Positions 50,488 through 58,811 are shown, numbered from the stretch's first letter. The stretch: 64,000 nt of DNA from Ruegeria sp. R14_0 (GCF_017743975.1 NZ_JAGHRC010000001.1:930001-994000); one strand, 5' to 3'. The notes: generated by a model not told the origin, from the letters alone. Made by a program: numbers and translations.

Positions 50488-51591
50488 TCAAATCCAGAAC
50501 GTGTCCCGCACGGTCGCGCCGCGCAGACCGTCCGGAGTTTCAACTTCGACCCGAGTACCGGGCTCCCAATGGCTGAGCTTGACCATTCCAATCGCCACAT
50601 TGGTCGAGAAATCCGGCGACCAGCTGGCGGAAGTCACCTGCCCAACCTTTTTGCCCCCCGCAACAATTGGCCATGGCCGATCACAAGGCGGAACCGGGTC
50701 GCCGTCGATTGCGATGGGGCGGATTTGCTGCACCGGCCCTTCCTTTGCCACGCGCAGCAGAGCGTCCCGGCCGATACAGCCAATCGCTGTGTGCGTATTG
50801 CAGAACTTGCCCAAACCACATTCATGCGGCGTGTTATCGTCTGTCATATCGTTGCCGTAAGACAGCAACCCACCCTCAATCCGCTCAATCAGGTTGGGAC
50901 AGCCCGCCCGGACCTGCAGGTCTTCACCCGCCGCAAAAAGGGCGTTCCACAGGGGCATACCGATCTCGGACCCTTCGACGTAAATCTCGAACCCACCCTG
51001 TTTGGAGTAACCCGATCGCGCGATCGCAAGCTCCCGGCCTTCAAACTCGAACTTATCGAACTTGAAGAAACGGATATCGCGCACCCTGTCGCCAAAGACG
51101 CGGGCCATCAGATCATCCGCCTTCGGCCCCTGCACACCTAGTGGAGAGACATCGGGCTCGTCCACCAGCACGTCCAGCCGGTATCCGTTGGCAATGCCTT
51201 TGACCCACAGCAGCAAGTCGCTGTCCGCGATGGAAATCCACCAGCGATCTTCTGAAAGCTTCACGGCCACCGGGTCGTTCAGCATACCGCCCGTTTCGTC
51301 GACGATCGGGACGTAATAGCACTGCCCCGGAAGCATGCCGCGCAGGTCCCGCGGTGTCAGCATCTGCATCAACCGTGCCGCATCCGGTCCGCGCAATTCG
51401 ACCTGCCGCTCACAGGACACATCCCAAACCTGAACATGGCTTTTCAGGTGGTGGTAGTCCGCCTCGGCGGATTCAAAAACCGTGGGCAATAACATACGGT
51501 TGTAGACCGTATATCCCTTAACGCCAGCCGCTTCGACCCCGTCCGAGAACGGTGTTCGGCGCAGGCGGCGCGAGAGTGCAATTTGAGCCAC
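50488..51591 (-). CDS. dmdA: Dimethylsulfoniopropionate demethylase DmdA
   Basis: Tetrahydrofolate-dependent enzyme that demethylates DMSP to methylmercaptopropionate, diverting sulfur from dimethylsulfide. 367 residues of the GcvT fold: SRRLRRTPFSDGVEAAGVKG, TVYNRMLLPTVFESAEADYHHLKSHVQVWDVSCERQ, MLNDPVAVKLSEDRWWISIADSDL, and IEGGLLSYGNDMTDDNTPHECGLGKFC. The YNRMLLPT start and TPHECGL segment separate DmdA from ordinary glycine-cleavage T proteins. GTG start with GGAGG 6 bases upstream. acuI follows; DUF1326 and DUF2182 genes precede on the same strand. Confidence 0.95.
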   Translation of the reverse strand: MAQIALSRRLRRTPFSDGVEAAGVKGYTVYNRMLLPTVFESAEADYHHLKSHVQVWDVSCERQVELRGPDAARLMQMLTPRDLRGMLPGQCYYVPIVDETGGMLNDPVAVKLSEDRWWISIADSDLLLWVKGIANGYRLDVLVDEPDVSPLGVQGPKADDLMARVFGDRVRDIRFFKFDKFEFEGRELAIARSGYSKQGGFEIYVEGSEIGMPLWNALFAAGEDLQVRAGCPNLIERIEGGLLSYGNDMTDDNTPHECGLGKFCNTHTAIGCIGRDALLRVAKEGPVQQIRPIAIDGDPVPPCDRPWPIVAGGKKVGQVTSASWSPDFSTNVAIGMVKLSHWEPGTRVEVETPDGLRGATVRDTFWI

Positions 51592-51644
51592 TTAAGCCTC
51601 CTCAGGCAAAAAGTTCAAACCACGCCAAAAGGCGCCAGTGATCG

Positions 51645-52349
51645 TTACTTGGGGCCGTGCCAATCGATGGGGCAAATCTCGGCTGACTTCCCGCCGAAAT
51701 CCCATACCCGACCATAGTCGCGCACCTTGGATTTGGTGCCGCGCGCCACGATGATGTCCGGGCCCATCCAGTACTTGGAGTTCGAGACCATGACCGGGTG
51801 ATCCGCGTCTTTACCGGCCAGCATCTCGATCTCGCCCTGGATTTTGCGGCCGATCATGATGCGGCGCTTGGTGCCGTCGCGTTCGATCTGAACCGGAGCT
51901 CGTTCCGCCCCGATGATCTCGCTCACCAGCATGGTAAACAGGCCGGTGGTTCCACCGGCCTGACCGCTGAAGATTTGCAGCAGCCCGTTATACGCCTTGC
52001 CACTGGCGCGTTCGTCAACATAAGCGGCGACTTTCCATTGCCCTTCGCCCATGCGGCCCGGAATATCGACCAGCAGACCTACGCACAGACCAGACAAGTC
52101 TTCGCCTTCGTAATGGCCCTCATCAATTATGACGCCCATCCAAGCGTGACAATGCCCCTCAGTCGGAGGATGCGCACCCAGCGACACAACACAGGGGCAG
52201 AATACGTCGCAGGAACAGTTCAGGATCAACTCACCCTTGATGGACCAGTCGGTCGGGCTCATCTCTCGCCGCTTGGGATTGGGCATACGGCTGTCAATGC
52301 GCTGGCTGATCGGCAGCTTATCGGCCTCGGGTTTTCTGTTCTTAGCCAT
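51645..52349 (-). CDS. DUF1326 Cys-rich protein
   Basis: 234 residues, no signal peptide. DUF1326 begins at about residue 32: WSIKGELILNCSCDVFCPCV with Cys45, Cys47, Cys51, Cys53, then HCHAWMG with His66, Cys67 and His68, a dense potential metal site. The rest (GEGQWKVAAYVDERASGKAYNGLLQIFSGQAGG) is a beta-rich domain. GGAGGA is 8 bases before the ATG. It follows the DUF2182 membrane protein after 4 bases and precedes dmdA by 53 bases. DUF1326-DUF2182 pairs occur in many bacteria; the function is not established. A metal-handling role is inference. Confidence 0.85.
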   Translation of the reverse strand: MAKNRKPEADKLPISQRIDSRMPNPKRREMSPTDWSIKGELILNCSCDVFCPCVVSLGAHPPTEGHCHAWMGVIIDEGHYEGEDLSGLCVGLLVDIPGRMGEGQWKVAAYVDERASGKAYNGLLQIFSGQAGGTTGLFTMLVSEIIGAERAPVQIERDGTKRRIMIGRKIQGEIEMLAGKDADHPVMVSNSKYWMGPDIIVARGTKSKVRDYGRVWDFGGKSAEICPIDWHGPK

Positions 52350-52353
52350 TGGC

Positions 52354-53145
52354 TTATCCTCCGTAGCTTATTGGATAGACGAGCAGAACAAGACCGCCCG
52401 CAATCAATGCAAATCCCATTGGCCGGGTCACTGCATGCCCGATCTGGGGAAGTTTTTCCAAAACCATGAACAGGGTCGCCAGGCCCATCCACAACAGGCT
52501 CATGACACCGCCAACAAAGCCAAGCGCCATAAATCCCCAGCAACATCCTACACAGAATGCACCCAGCCCGAGCCCCATCCGCAGGCCTCCAGCAAACCCG
52601 GTTCGCCAATGGCCCAGGAAATACGTCATGGGGGCGTGGCACACACCGTGACAGACCTCTTTGGCGCGGGTGAACTGGAACGCGCCGACGGCGATCATCA
52701 GCCCTCCGGCGAACCACGCCGATTTGGCGATGCCCAGCATGTCCACCACTCCGCCAAACAGCAGCGCCAATTGCACACCGGTGATCAGGGCGGCAAATCC
52801 GACCCAGACCAACAAATACCCGCTCAACACACCCAACCACCCGGCGCGCGAGCCATTGGCGCTGCGGATCAGATCCTCATAGCCGCGGAGCGTTGGGACC
52901 AGCGTCGGCAGCATCATTGCCGCCATCATGATTGCCCACATCCAGAACAACGGGCCAAAATTGGCCATCGGCATGTACATGTCCATGCGCGGGTCCATTG
53001 CGGCCATCGCCTGACCAATCGGACCGGGGCGACCGATCAAATCCAGATCCATATCCCGGCTCATGGTGAACATGACCCACCACGCCCACAGGATCAGGGC
53101 GTAAAATCCCAGCCAAAGGCCATTCCTCAGAACTGCGCGACTCAC
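52354..53145 (-). CDS. DUF2182 predicted metal-binding membrane protein
   Basis: 263 residues, about seven hydrophobic segments. Met-rich stretches (RMDMYMPM at 53-60; MWAIMMAAMM near 69-78) and two conserved Cys motifs: KEVCHGVCHAPM (Cys165, Cys169) and AFCVGCCWGFMA (Cys198, Cys201, Cys202), the marks of the family described as predicted metal-binding integral membrane protein. GTG start at 53145 behind GGGAGG. First gene of a probable DUF2182-DUF1326-dmdA-acuI unit, divergent from a FadR-type regulator. Confidence 0.85.
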   Translation of the reverse strand: MSRAVLRNGLWLGFYALILWAWWVMFTMSRDMDLDLIGRPGPIGQAMAAMDPRMDMYMPMANFGPLFWMWAIMMAAMMLPTLVPTLRGYEDLIRSANGSRAGWLGVLSGYLLVWVGFAALITGVQLALLFGGVVDMLGIAKSAWFAGGLMIAVGAFQFTRAKEVCHGVCHAPMTYFLGHWRTGFAGGLRMGLGLGAFCVGCCWGFMALGFVGGVMSLLWMGLATLFMVLEKLPQIGHAVTRPMGFALIAGGLVLLVYPISYGG

Positions 53146-53178
53146 GCTTTCCTCCCGACTCAGTTCTTGCTTTTGAAA

Positions 53179-53202
53179 TGTCAGACTTTTAAATGTCAGA
53201 CA
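53179..53202. promoter_or_regulatory. Tandem GntR/FadR-type operator
   Basis: TGTCAGAC occurs at 53179 and again at 53194, 15 bases apart; the second is a full palindrome TGTC-A-GACA. This fits the GTC-N-GAC core typical of FadR-subfamily regulators. It lies between the divergent starts of DUF2182 (53145) and the regulator (53232), so it can control both directions. Confidence 0.6.
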
Positions 53203-53231
53203 AATAAAATCTCACCAATGGTCCCCGGAAT

Positions 53232-53963
53232 ATGAAAATCGACCCAAAAAAACCTGCCGATCTGTCGGCGCAGATTGCGCAGGCTATCCGCGACGCCATC
53301 ATTTCGGGACAATTGATCGTGGACGAACGCCTTCCGTCCGAAGCGGAACTGTCCGAACAGTTCCAAGTGTCGCGCCCTACTGTGCGCGAGGCGTTGAAAC
53401 GGCTTGCGGCACAGTCTTTGATCCGCACGCAACGTGGCGCAAGCGGTGGTGCATTTGTGAACCGCCTGAGTTTCGAGAATGCGTATTCGCAGCAGATAAC
53501 GACCTCGACCCTCTTGCTGTCAATGAACGCCGTCAGCTTCGACACCGCGTGCGAGGCGCGCTTTGCGCTTGAACGGGCTTGCGCTGCCCTGTCGGCACAG
53601 CGTCGAACCGCAGATCAACTGGCCACTATGCGGGCCGAGATTCACCGACAAAGCCAGCCGGGCCTGACGGACGAGGCGTTCTGCGCATCGGATGTGGCCT
53701 TTCACCGGGCCCTTGTGGATGGTGCCGGCAACCCCGTTCTGTCTTATCAACTCGCCGGGGCGGTCGAGGCTATGCAGCCCCTGATGAATATGATCACCTT
53801 CACCGCGCGTTCCCGCGAAGCGATCATCGCCCTTCACAGCCAGATTGCCGATGCGCTGGAAAGCCGGGATGGGGAAAAGGTTGATGTGACGTTGATTGAG
53901 TTAGAGAATTACACGCGACAATTGGCGCAGGATGTCGCGCAACAGCGCCGTAAACCCGCGTAA
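53232..53963 (+). CDS. GntR-family regulator, FadR/FCD type
   Basis: 243 residues: winged helix LSAQIAQAIRDAIISGQLIVDERLPSEAELSEQFQVSRPTVREALKRLAAQSLIRTQRG, then an all-helical FCD ligand domain (LTDEAFCASDVAFHRALVDGAGNPVLSYQ with Asp and His metal ligands, and ITFTARSREAIIALHSQIADALESRD). Such regulators often bind a carboxylate through a metal. Divergent from the dmdA-containing unit over a tandem operator, so control of DMSP genes by this protein is plausible; I recall a GntR-type regulator of dmdA/acuI in Ruegeria, but cannot confirm orthology. The DUF4345 gene follows after 10 bases. Confidence 0.88.
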   Translation: MKIDPKKPADLSAQIAQAIRDAIISGQLIVDERLPSEAELSEQFQVSRPTVREALKRLAAQSLIRTQRGASGGAFVNRLSFENAYSQQITTSTLLLSMNAVSFDTACEARFALERACAALSAQRRTADQLATMRAEIHRQSQPGLTDEAFCASDVAFHRALVDGAGNPVLSYQLAGAVEAMQPLMNMITFTARSREAIIALHSQIADALESRDGEKVDVTLIELENYTRQLAQDVAQQRRKPA

Positions 53964-53973
53964 GGAGATCAGG

Positions 53974-54336
53974 ATGACCACTGCTTTGAACGTGATTGCC
54001 GCGCTATTGACGATCGCGTTTGGCATGTTTGGCTTTCTGGCACCCAATTTCACCTTGGGGGCATTGGATCTGACGACAACCGACAGCAACATGGGCCTGA
54101 GCGAGATGCGCGCCTCGGTCGGTGGGCTGTTCGTTGTTACCGGAATAGCTGTTCTATGGCTGAACAACCCAATGGCCTACGCGATGCTGGGCGTGGTCTA
54201 TGCGGGTGCGGCCTTGGGTCGGTTCGTGTCGGTCGCTCTGGACAACCCGCCCTTGGTCAAAGCAGCGACTTTTGGTGGAATCGAACTGGTTCTGGCACTT
54301 TGGTTAATTTTGGCGAACATCAACAGGGCGACTTAA
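53974..54336 (+). CDS. DUF4345-like small membrane protein
   Basis: 120 residues with four hydrophobic segments: LNVIAALLTIAFGMFGFLAPN, RASVGGLFVVTGIAVLWLN, YAMLGVVYAGAALGRFVSVALDN, GGIELVLALWLILAN. The GRFVSVALD block near residue 85 fits DUF4345. The ATG at 53974 follows GGAG by 7 bases and comes just after the regulator, so they are probably cotranscribed. Function unknown. Confidence 0.75.
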   Translation: MTTALNVIAALLTIAFGMFGFLAPNFTLGALDLTTTDSNMGLSEMRASVGGLFVVTGIAVLWLNNPMAYAMLGVVYAGAALGRFVSVALDNPPLVKAATFGGIELVLALWLILANINRAT

Positions 54337-54376
54337 GTCTCTGTTATCAATTGCTATCGCGATGCGAATTCCCGGT

Positions 54377-54405
54377 TTGCATCCGGTCGGCGGCTCTCCT
54401 ATATA
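54377..54405 (+). promoter_or_regulatory. Predicted ssrA promoter
   Basis: TTGCAT (54377-54382), 17-base spacer, TATATA (54400-54405). It places transcription start near 54412, just before the acceptor piece of the tmRNA. Confidence 0.65.
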
Positions 54406-54411
54406 GGGTAT

Positions 54412-54755
54412 GTCCTTCGGGACTATGGACATAAACGCGCTCGTAATAAGCGGATCGGACCCGGGGGCGGTACCCGGCGGCTCCACCATATACCTTCTGG
54501 AGGTATCCTTCGTTTGAGGAACTCTTTCAGAATCGGGGGGCCGAAATAGGATCGACGAACGTCTAAAGGGGTTAGCTTTGTCTCGGCTGTCTGCCACCGT
54601 TACCGGCGAAAATAGTACAATTGCAAACGACAATCGTGCTCCGGTTGCAGTTGCTGCGTAAGCAGTAACAAGACCGAAACTTAAGCCCTTACGCCTAGCC
54701 GCGTAAGGCGGGGTTCGCAGGTACCTGGCAACAGAAACCTGCATTTCCCACTTAA
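54412..54755 (+). ncRNA. ssrA: tmRNA, circularly permuted two-piece form
   Basis: tmRNA rescues stalled ribosomes with SmpB. The gene is permuted: the acceptor half comes first, with T-arm CCGGG/CCCGG (54461-54477), acceptor strand CGGCTCC and encoded ACCA ending at 54488; after an excised spacer of about 48 bases, the coding half begins GGGGCCGAAATAGGATCGAC at 54537, whose first seven bases pair with CGGCTCC. The tag reading frame is at 54623-54661 and reads ANDNRAPVAVAA then TAA. The acceptor T-loop is GGCGGTA rather than TTC-type. Outer ends are approximate; the CCA end and 5' end of the coding half are firm. Confidence 0.95.
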
Positions 54756-54845
54756 AGTCTGAGTTTTTTGCCTGAACGTGCACATGTTCAGAGTTTTTTC
54801 ATTCTTTCGTCTCATGCTGACCTCAACAGAATCAGGAGAGCTGGG

Positions 54846-55277
54846 ATGTCGCACGCAGATTTACTCAGAGAATGGTATTCAGAGGTTTGGGAAAACGGGA
54901 ATACCGACGCCATCGATCAGTATTTCACGCCGGACACCACGGCCGAAGGCCTTATTCCTGAGATGCAGGTCGGCGCGGACGATTTTCGCGATCTGGTCAT
55001 GGCTTTCCGCCACATCCTGGGTGATATCAAAGTCGAAATGCCTAAAGTCGTCGAATACGGCGATTGGGTTTCGGCCATTATTCACTTGCGCACAACACGG
55101 GCCGACAACGGCGCGCCGCTACAAGCCACTGGCAGTGTCTTTGGCCGGATCAAGGATGGCCGCATGGTTGAGGCGTATAATCAGTTCGACTTTATTTCGC
55201 TGTTCGAACAGCTTGGACAGTTTCCGCAGGACACACTACCGGTGTGTATGACCGGTCAACGGCTGGACTGGGCCTGA
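54846..55277 (+). CDS. SnoaL-like/ester cyclase family protein
   Basis: 143 residues with the NTF2-like fold of the SnoaL polyketide cyclase family: LLREWYSEVWENGNTDAIDQYFTPDTTAEGLIPEMQ, then FRDLVMAFRHILGDIKVEMPKVVEYGDWVSAIIHLR, and GRMVEAYNQFDFISLFEQLG. RBS AGGAGAG 6 bases before the ATG at 54846. Substrate unknown. It follows ssrA and precedes the rhodanese-ChrB gene. Confidence 0.78.
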   Translation: MSHADLLREWYSEVWENGNTDAIDQYFTPDTTAEGLIPEMQVGADDFRDLVMAFRHILGDIKVEMPKVVEYGDWVSAIIHLRTTRADNGAPLQATGSVFGRIKDGRMVEAYNQFDFISLFEQLGQFPQDTLPVCMTGQRLDWA

Positions 55278-55403
55278 AGTCTTTCGCAATCTTGACCCCT
55301 CTGGCGCTTACGCGGTAGCTAGAGCCATGGGGTAAGATTGCGAACACCCCGTGAGGCGTCAGCCCAAGTTTCGCATGGATCCGACAAAACCAGGAGACAT
55401 GCT

Positions 55404-56219
55404 GTGCCCGCGCCCAATGCCATAACCCCAAAGCAATTGCTAAAGCTCATCGGAACGCCCAAGGCGCCGATGCTGATCGATATCTGTGTCGACGCGGATT
55501 TTGAGGCCGATCCTTATCTGATCCCAGGCTCGGTTCGCCATTCAGCCCGCGACGTCGCGGGGCTGGCGGCTTTGATCGCTGACCGCCCCGCCGTCGTGAT
55601 CTGCCAAAAAGGCAAAAAGCTCAGCCAAGCCGTTGTTTCGATGCTTCGCAGCAACGGCGCACAAGCTGAATACCTTGAAGGCGGAATGGTCGCTTGGCGC
55701 GAGACAACAGATGCGCCCCGTGTACCGGCCTCAATGCTCAAGATGCTGCGGCCAGAGGGTTCGCTTTGGATCACCCGACATCGCCCAAAGATCGACCGCA
55801 TCGCCTGCCCTTGGTTGATCCGTCGTTTTGTCGATCCCCGCGCCCGGTTCATGTTTGTCGCGCCCTCTGAGGTCGAAGCCGCCGCCGCCATCTTTGACGC
55901 GACCCCGTTCGATATCGAGAACACCTTTTGGAGCCATCGACAGGACCGCTGCACCTTTGACACCATGTTGGACGAGTTCACGCTGCGCTCTCCCGCGCTG
56001 GATCGGCTGGCAACCGTGGTGCGTGCGGCCGACACCAATCGCCACGACCTTGCCCCCGAAGCGGCGGGTCTGCTGGCCGTATCAGTGGGCTTGTCCCGCC
56101 AATATCGCGACGACCACGAAGCTTTGGCGGCGGGTATGCATTTGTATGATGCACTGTACCGTTGGGCGCGGGATGGGTTCGAAGAACGGCATGACTGGCC
56201 AACGGATCGCAAGTCATGA
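55404..56219 (+). CDS. Rhodanese-ChrB fusion protein
   Basis: 271 residues in two domains. Residues 8-115 form a rhodanese: APMLIDICVDADFEADPYLIPG and the active-site loop VVICQKGKKLSQA with Cys67. Residues 130-271 form the ChrB C-terminal domain: LWITRHRPKIDRIACPWLIRRFVDP and FWSHRQDRCTFDTMLDEF. Typical ChrB proteins have an unrelated N-terminal domain. GTG start at 55404, behind AGGAGA; its stop overlaps chrA as ATGA. Probably a chromate-responsive or sulfur-linked helper of ChrA. Confidence 0.87.
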   Translation: MPAPNAITPKQLLKLIGTPKAPMLIDICVDADFEADPYLIPGSVRHSARDVAGLAALIADRPAVVICQKGKKLSQAVVSMLRSNGAQAEYLEGGMVAWRETTDAPRVPASMLKMLRPEGSLWITRHRPKIDRIACPWLIRRFVDPRARFMFVAPSEVEAAAAIFDATPFDIENTFWSHRQDRCTFDTMLDEFTLRSPALDRLATVVRAADTNRHDLAPEAAGLLAVSVGLSRQYRDDHEALAAGMHLYDALYRWARDGFEERHDWPTDRKS

Positions 56220-57469
56220 CTCCTTCACTGACGGATTTGGTTCGCATCTTTGGACGCATCGGCTTGCTGTCCTTCGGGGGGCCCGCTGCACAGATTTCGC
56301 TTATGCATCAGGAACTGGTGGAGAAACGCTCCTGGCTGGACGAGCAGACCTACCTGCGCGCGCTGTCACTGTGCATGCTGTTGCCCGGCCCCGAGGCGAT
56401 GCAACTCGCCACCTATGCGGGTTGGCGGTTGCGCGGCGTAAGCGGAGGGCTGATCGCCGGTGGTCTCTTTGTCCTGCCCGGCGCGATGATCATCGCTGTG
56501 CTGGTCGGCCTGTATGCCGCATTCGGCGATCTGCCTTTGGTGCAGGCTGGTTTTCTGGGCGTTAAGGCGACAGTCATCGTCATCGTTCTGCAGGCGCTCA
56601 GAAACCTGTCTCGCAAGGCTCTGACGGATTCTGAGCACAAGGTCATTGCCGGGCTTGGCTTCATAGCCATCTTTGCCTTTGATCTGCCCTTCCCGCTGAT
56701 CATTCTGGCTGCCGCTGTTTGGGGCTATTTCAGTTTCAAGGGCGACGCCTCAACAGGCATTGCCCCACCCGCTTCAAGTGCCGCACGGCCGCTGCGGACC
56801 AGTGCTGTCTGGCTTACGCTTTGGCTGGGCCCTCTAGTTTTGCTGACTGTGACCGGACAGGACCTGTTGAGCGATCTGGGCTGGTTCTTTGCCCGCCTCG
56901 CCGTGGTCACCTTTGGCGGGGCTTACGCAGTACTGGCGTACATGACCCAGACCGTCGTGGATCAGTATCAGTGGATTACGACCGATCAGATGATTGACGC
57001 ATTGGGCCTTGCAGAAACAACGCCTGGACCGCTGATCCTGGTGACCCAGTTCGTGGCCATGCTGACTGGTCAGATCACCGGGGGCATGCCGTTGGCACTG
57101 GCGGCAGGTGCGGTCGCATTGTGGGCGACATTTGTGCCTTGCTTCCTATGGATTTTCCTTGCCGCGCCATATCTTGACCAGTTGGCGGCGCGACCCAGGT
57201 TATCTGCCGCTCTGCATGGGATAACGGCCGCGGTGGTTGGCGTGATTCTCAACCTTTCGGTGTGGTTCGCGCTGAACGTTCTTTTTGGAACGATCCCACA
57301 AAAATCATGGGGTATCCTAAGCCTGCCATGGCCCGAGGTGGCGACATTGAACCTGCAGGCTTTGGCTCTGACGGTCGCGGCCGGGGTGTTGATATTCAAG
57401 CTAAAATTCGGCATGGGGTTGACGCTGACCATAATGGCTGCAGTCGGACTCGGGTTGCACTTTCTTTAA
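56216..57469 (+). CDS. chrA: Chromate transporter ChrA (long-chain type)
   Basis: CHR-family inner-membrane efflux protein for chromate, also used for sulfate-like anions. 417 residues, two homologous halves: FGRIGLLSFGGPAAQISLMHQELVEKRSWLDEQ in the first, FARLAVVTFGGAYAVLAYMTQTVVDQYQWI in the second, with ten to twelve hydrophobic segments. The GxxSFGGP motif is intact. Coupled to the rhodanese-ChrB gene. A physiological role in natural chromate or oxidative stress in seawater is likely but not visible. Confidence 0.92.
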   Translation: MTPSLTDLVRIFGRIGLLSFGGPAAQISLMHQELVEKRSWLDEQTYLRALSLCMLLPGPEAMQLATYAGWRLRGVSGGLIAGGLFVLPGAMIIAVLVGLYAAFGDLPLVQAGFLGVKATVIVIVLQALRNLSRKALTDSEHKVIAGLGFIAIFAFDLPFPLIILAAAVWGYFSFKGDASTGIAPPASSAARPLRTSAVWLTLWLGPLVLLTVTGQDLLSDLGWFFARLAVVTFGGAYAVLAYMTQTVVDQYQWITTDQMIDALGLAETTPGPLILVTQFVAMLTGQITGGMPLALAAGAVALWATFVPCFLWIFLAAPYLDQLAARPRLSAALHGITAAVVGVILNLSVWFALNVLFGTIPQKSWGILSLPWPEVATLNLQALALTVAAGVLIFKLKFGMGLTLTIMAAVGLGLHFL

Positions 57470-57545
57470 ACAATCCAGTTACGCGCAGTCTTTCGTTTCC
57501 CAAGGAATCGCCTATGCTTGGGATAACCACTTTTGAGGATGACAC

Positions 57546-58007
57546 ATGCCGCAGGACATTGATTACGGAACCCTGATGCACACCGCGATGCGCGGGTTGA
57601 TCCAGAAGGTTCTGACCAACGTGGCCGAGAACGGCCTTCCTGGGGCACATCATTTCTTCATCACTTTCGATACAAGGCAAGACGGTGTCGAACTGGCGGA
57701 TTGGCTCCATGACCGGTATCCAGAAGAGATGACCATTGTCATGCAGCATTGGTTCGAAAACCTTGAAGTTGGTGACGAGGGCTTTGCGATCACGCTGAAC
57801 TTTGGCGATGCGCCAGAGCCGCTGTATATCCCCTATACGGCGATCAAAACGTTCGTGGACCCGTCCGTTGAATTCGGACTGCGCTTCGAAAGCCCCGAGG
57901 ATGAGGATGAGGTCGCCACGCATATCGTTGAGGAAACGATCGAGGTCGAGGAACCACCGGTCCAACATGACGCTGACGTCGTCTCGCTGGACAGCTTCCG
58001 AAAGTAA
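57546..58007 (+). CDS. sspB: SspB adaptor of ClpXP
   Basis: SspB delivers ssrA-tagged proteins to ClpXP. 153 residues; alphaproteobacterial SspB with MPQDIDYGTLMHTAMRGLIQ, HHFFITFDTRQDGVELADWL, QHWFENLEVGDEGFAITLNFG, and the C-terminal ClpX-binding tail VVSLDSFRK. It is 3 kb downstream of ssrA, so substrate tag and adaptor are close together. Single-gene unit with a strong terminator. Confidence 0.95.
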   Translation: MPQDIDYGTLMHTAMRGLIQKVLTNVAENGLPGAHHFFITFDTRQDGVELADWLHDRYPEEMTIVMQHWFENLEVGDEGFAITLNFGDAPEPLYIPYTAIKTFVDPSVEFGLRFESPEDEDEVATHIVEETIEVEEPPVQHDADVVSLDSFRK

Positions 58008-58018
58008 GCTTCGACCTG

Positions 58019-58050
58019 TAAACCCCGCCGCGCGCGGGGTTTATTTTTTC
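58019..58050 (+). terminator. Intrinsic terminator after sspB
   Basis: TAAACCCCGC (58019-58028) pairs with GCGGGGTTTA (58034-58043), loop CGCGC, followed by TTTTTT. The right arm contains the stop codon of the convergent exported-protein gene. Confidence 0.88.
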
Positions 58051-58604
58051 TCGAGGAAGGTCTCTACAGACCGCGACTTCACACCATTACGGAACCGCGA
58101 GAACGACAGGTTCATCCCGCCTTCTGCCAGTGTGCGGTCGAACTGTTGCAGCTCATAGCCACCCTTTTCATCGATGAACAACGAAAACACGGTCAGAGTT
58201 TGGCCTTCGATCCGGCCCCACACAAAGGGCTCGCCCTGCATCGGGTCCAAAGGCACTTCATGGCCGAACACATTGCGCTTCATCGCAGCCGAGTAGACAT
58301 CAGACCGATCCGATTGTTTAAAGTCGATTGAAAACGACTGCTCTTTGACACGGCCATCGGGTTTGTAGGTCGTGGTCTTCCAGCTGACGTTGAAGCCCTC
58401 TTTCGTCTCATGGATAGACACACTCATGTCCCGGGGCGTTTCAGTGCCATCGTCATCGACTACATTGGCAGAACCGACATAATCTCCGACAAAGGGCTTT
58501 ATGTCACCCGCCTGCGCCTGAAGGGTAAAACAAGCCGCCCAAAACAATGCACCAAAGGTCATTGCAATCAGCCTGTGCGGGTGAATTCGGGAAATCAGGA
58601 GCAC
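58041..58604 (-). CDS. Exported protein of unknown function
   Basis: 187 residues with an N-terminal signal peptide (LIAMTFGALFWAACFTLQAQAG, cleavage about residue 32). The mature part is beta-rich, with GDYVGSANVVDDDGTETPRDMSVSIHETKEGFNVSWKTTTY and VWGRIEGQTLTVFSLFIDEKGGYELQQFDR, suggesting a lipocalin-like or barrel fold, but I recognise no family with certainty. Convergent with sspB; divergent from fumC. Function unknown. Confidence 0.7.
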   Translation of the reverse strand: MLLISRIHPHRLIAMTFGALFWAACFTLQAQAGDIKPFVGDYVGSANVVDDDGTETPRDMSVSIHETKEGFNVSWKTTTYKPDGRVKEQSFSIDFKQSDRSDVYSAAMKRNVFGHEVPLDPMQGEPFVWGRIEGQTLTVFSLFIDEKGGYELQQFDRTLAEGGMNLSFSRFRNGVKSRSVETFLEKK

Positions 58605-58811
58605 TGGACCCTCCGGTTCTGTGATTTTGTCATTCTAGCCGAGCGCTGCGCGCACACAATGGCCCTAATGTCCCTGTGCAAAAGAAAAATGACGCACCCA
58701 TGCGCCTATACCTTTGGCAGTGTTGAGCTTATGGTGCGCCCAACTGGCCGATTGCGCGATGACGCTGTCACGGGTAAACGGCATGCGACTGCATACAAGA
58801 CGGAGTGACCG

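Noticed and set aside
49424..50860. 478-codon open frame on the plus strand over acuI and dmdA
   Set aside because: Antisense shadow; both opposite genes are well identified.
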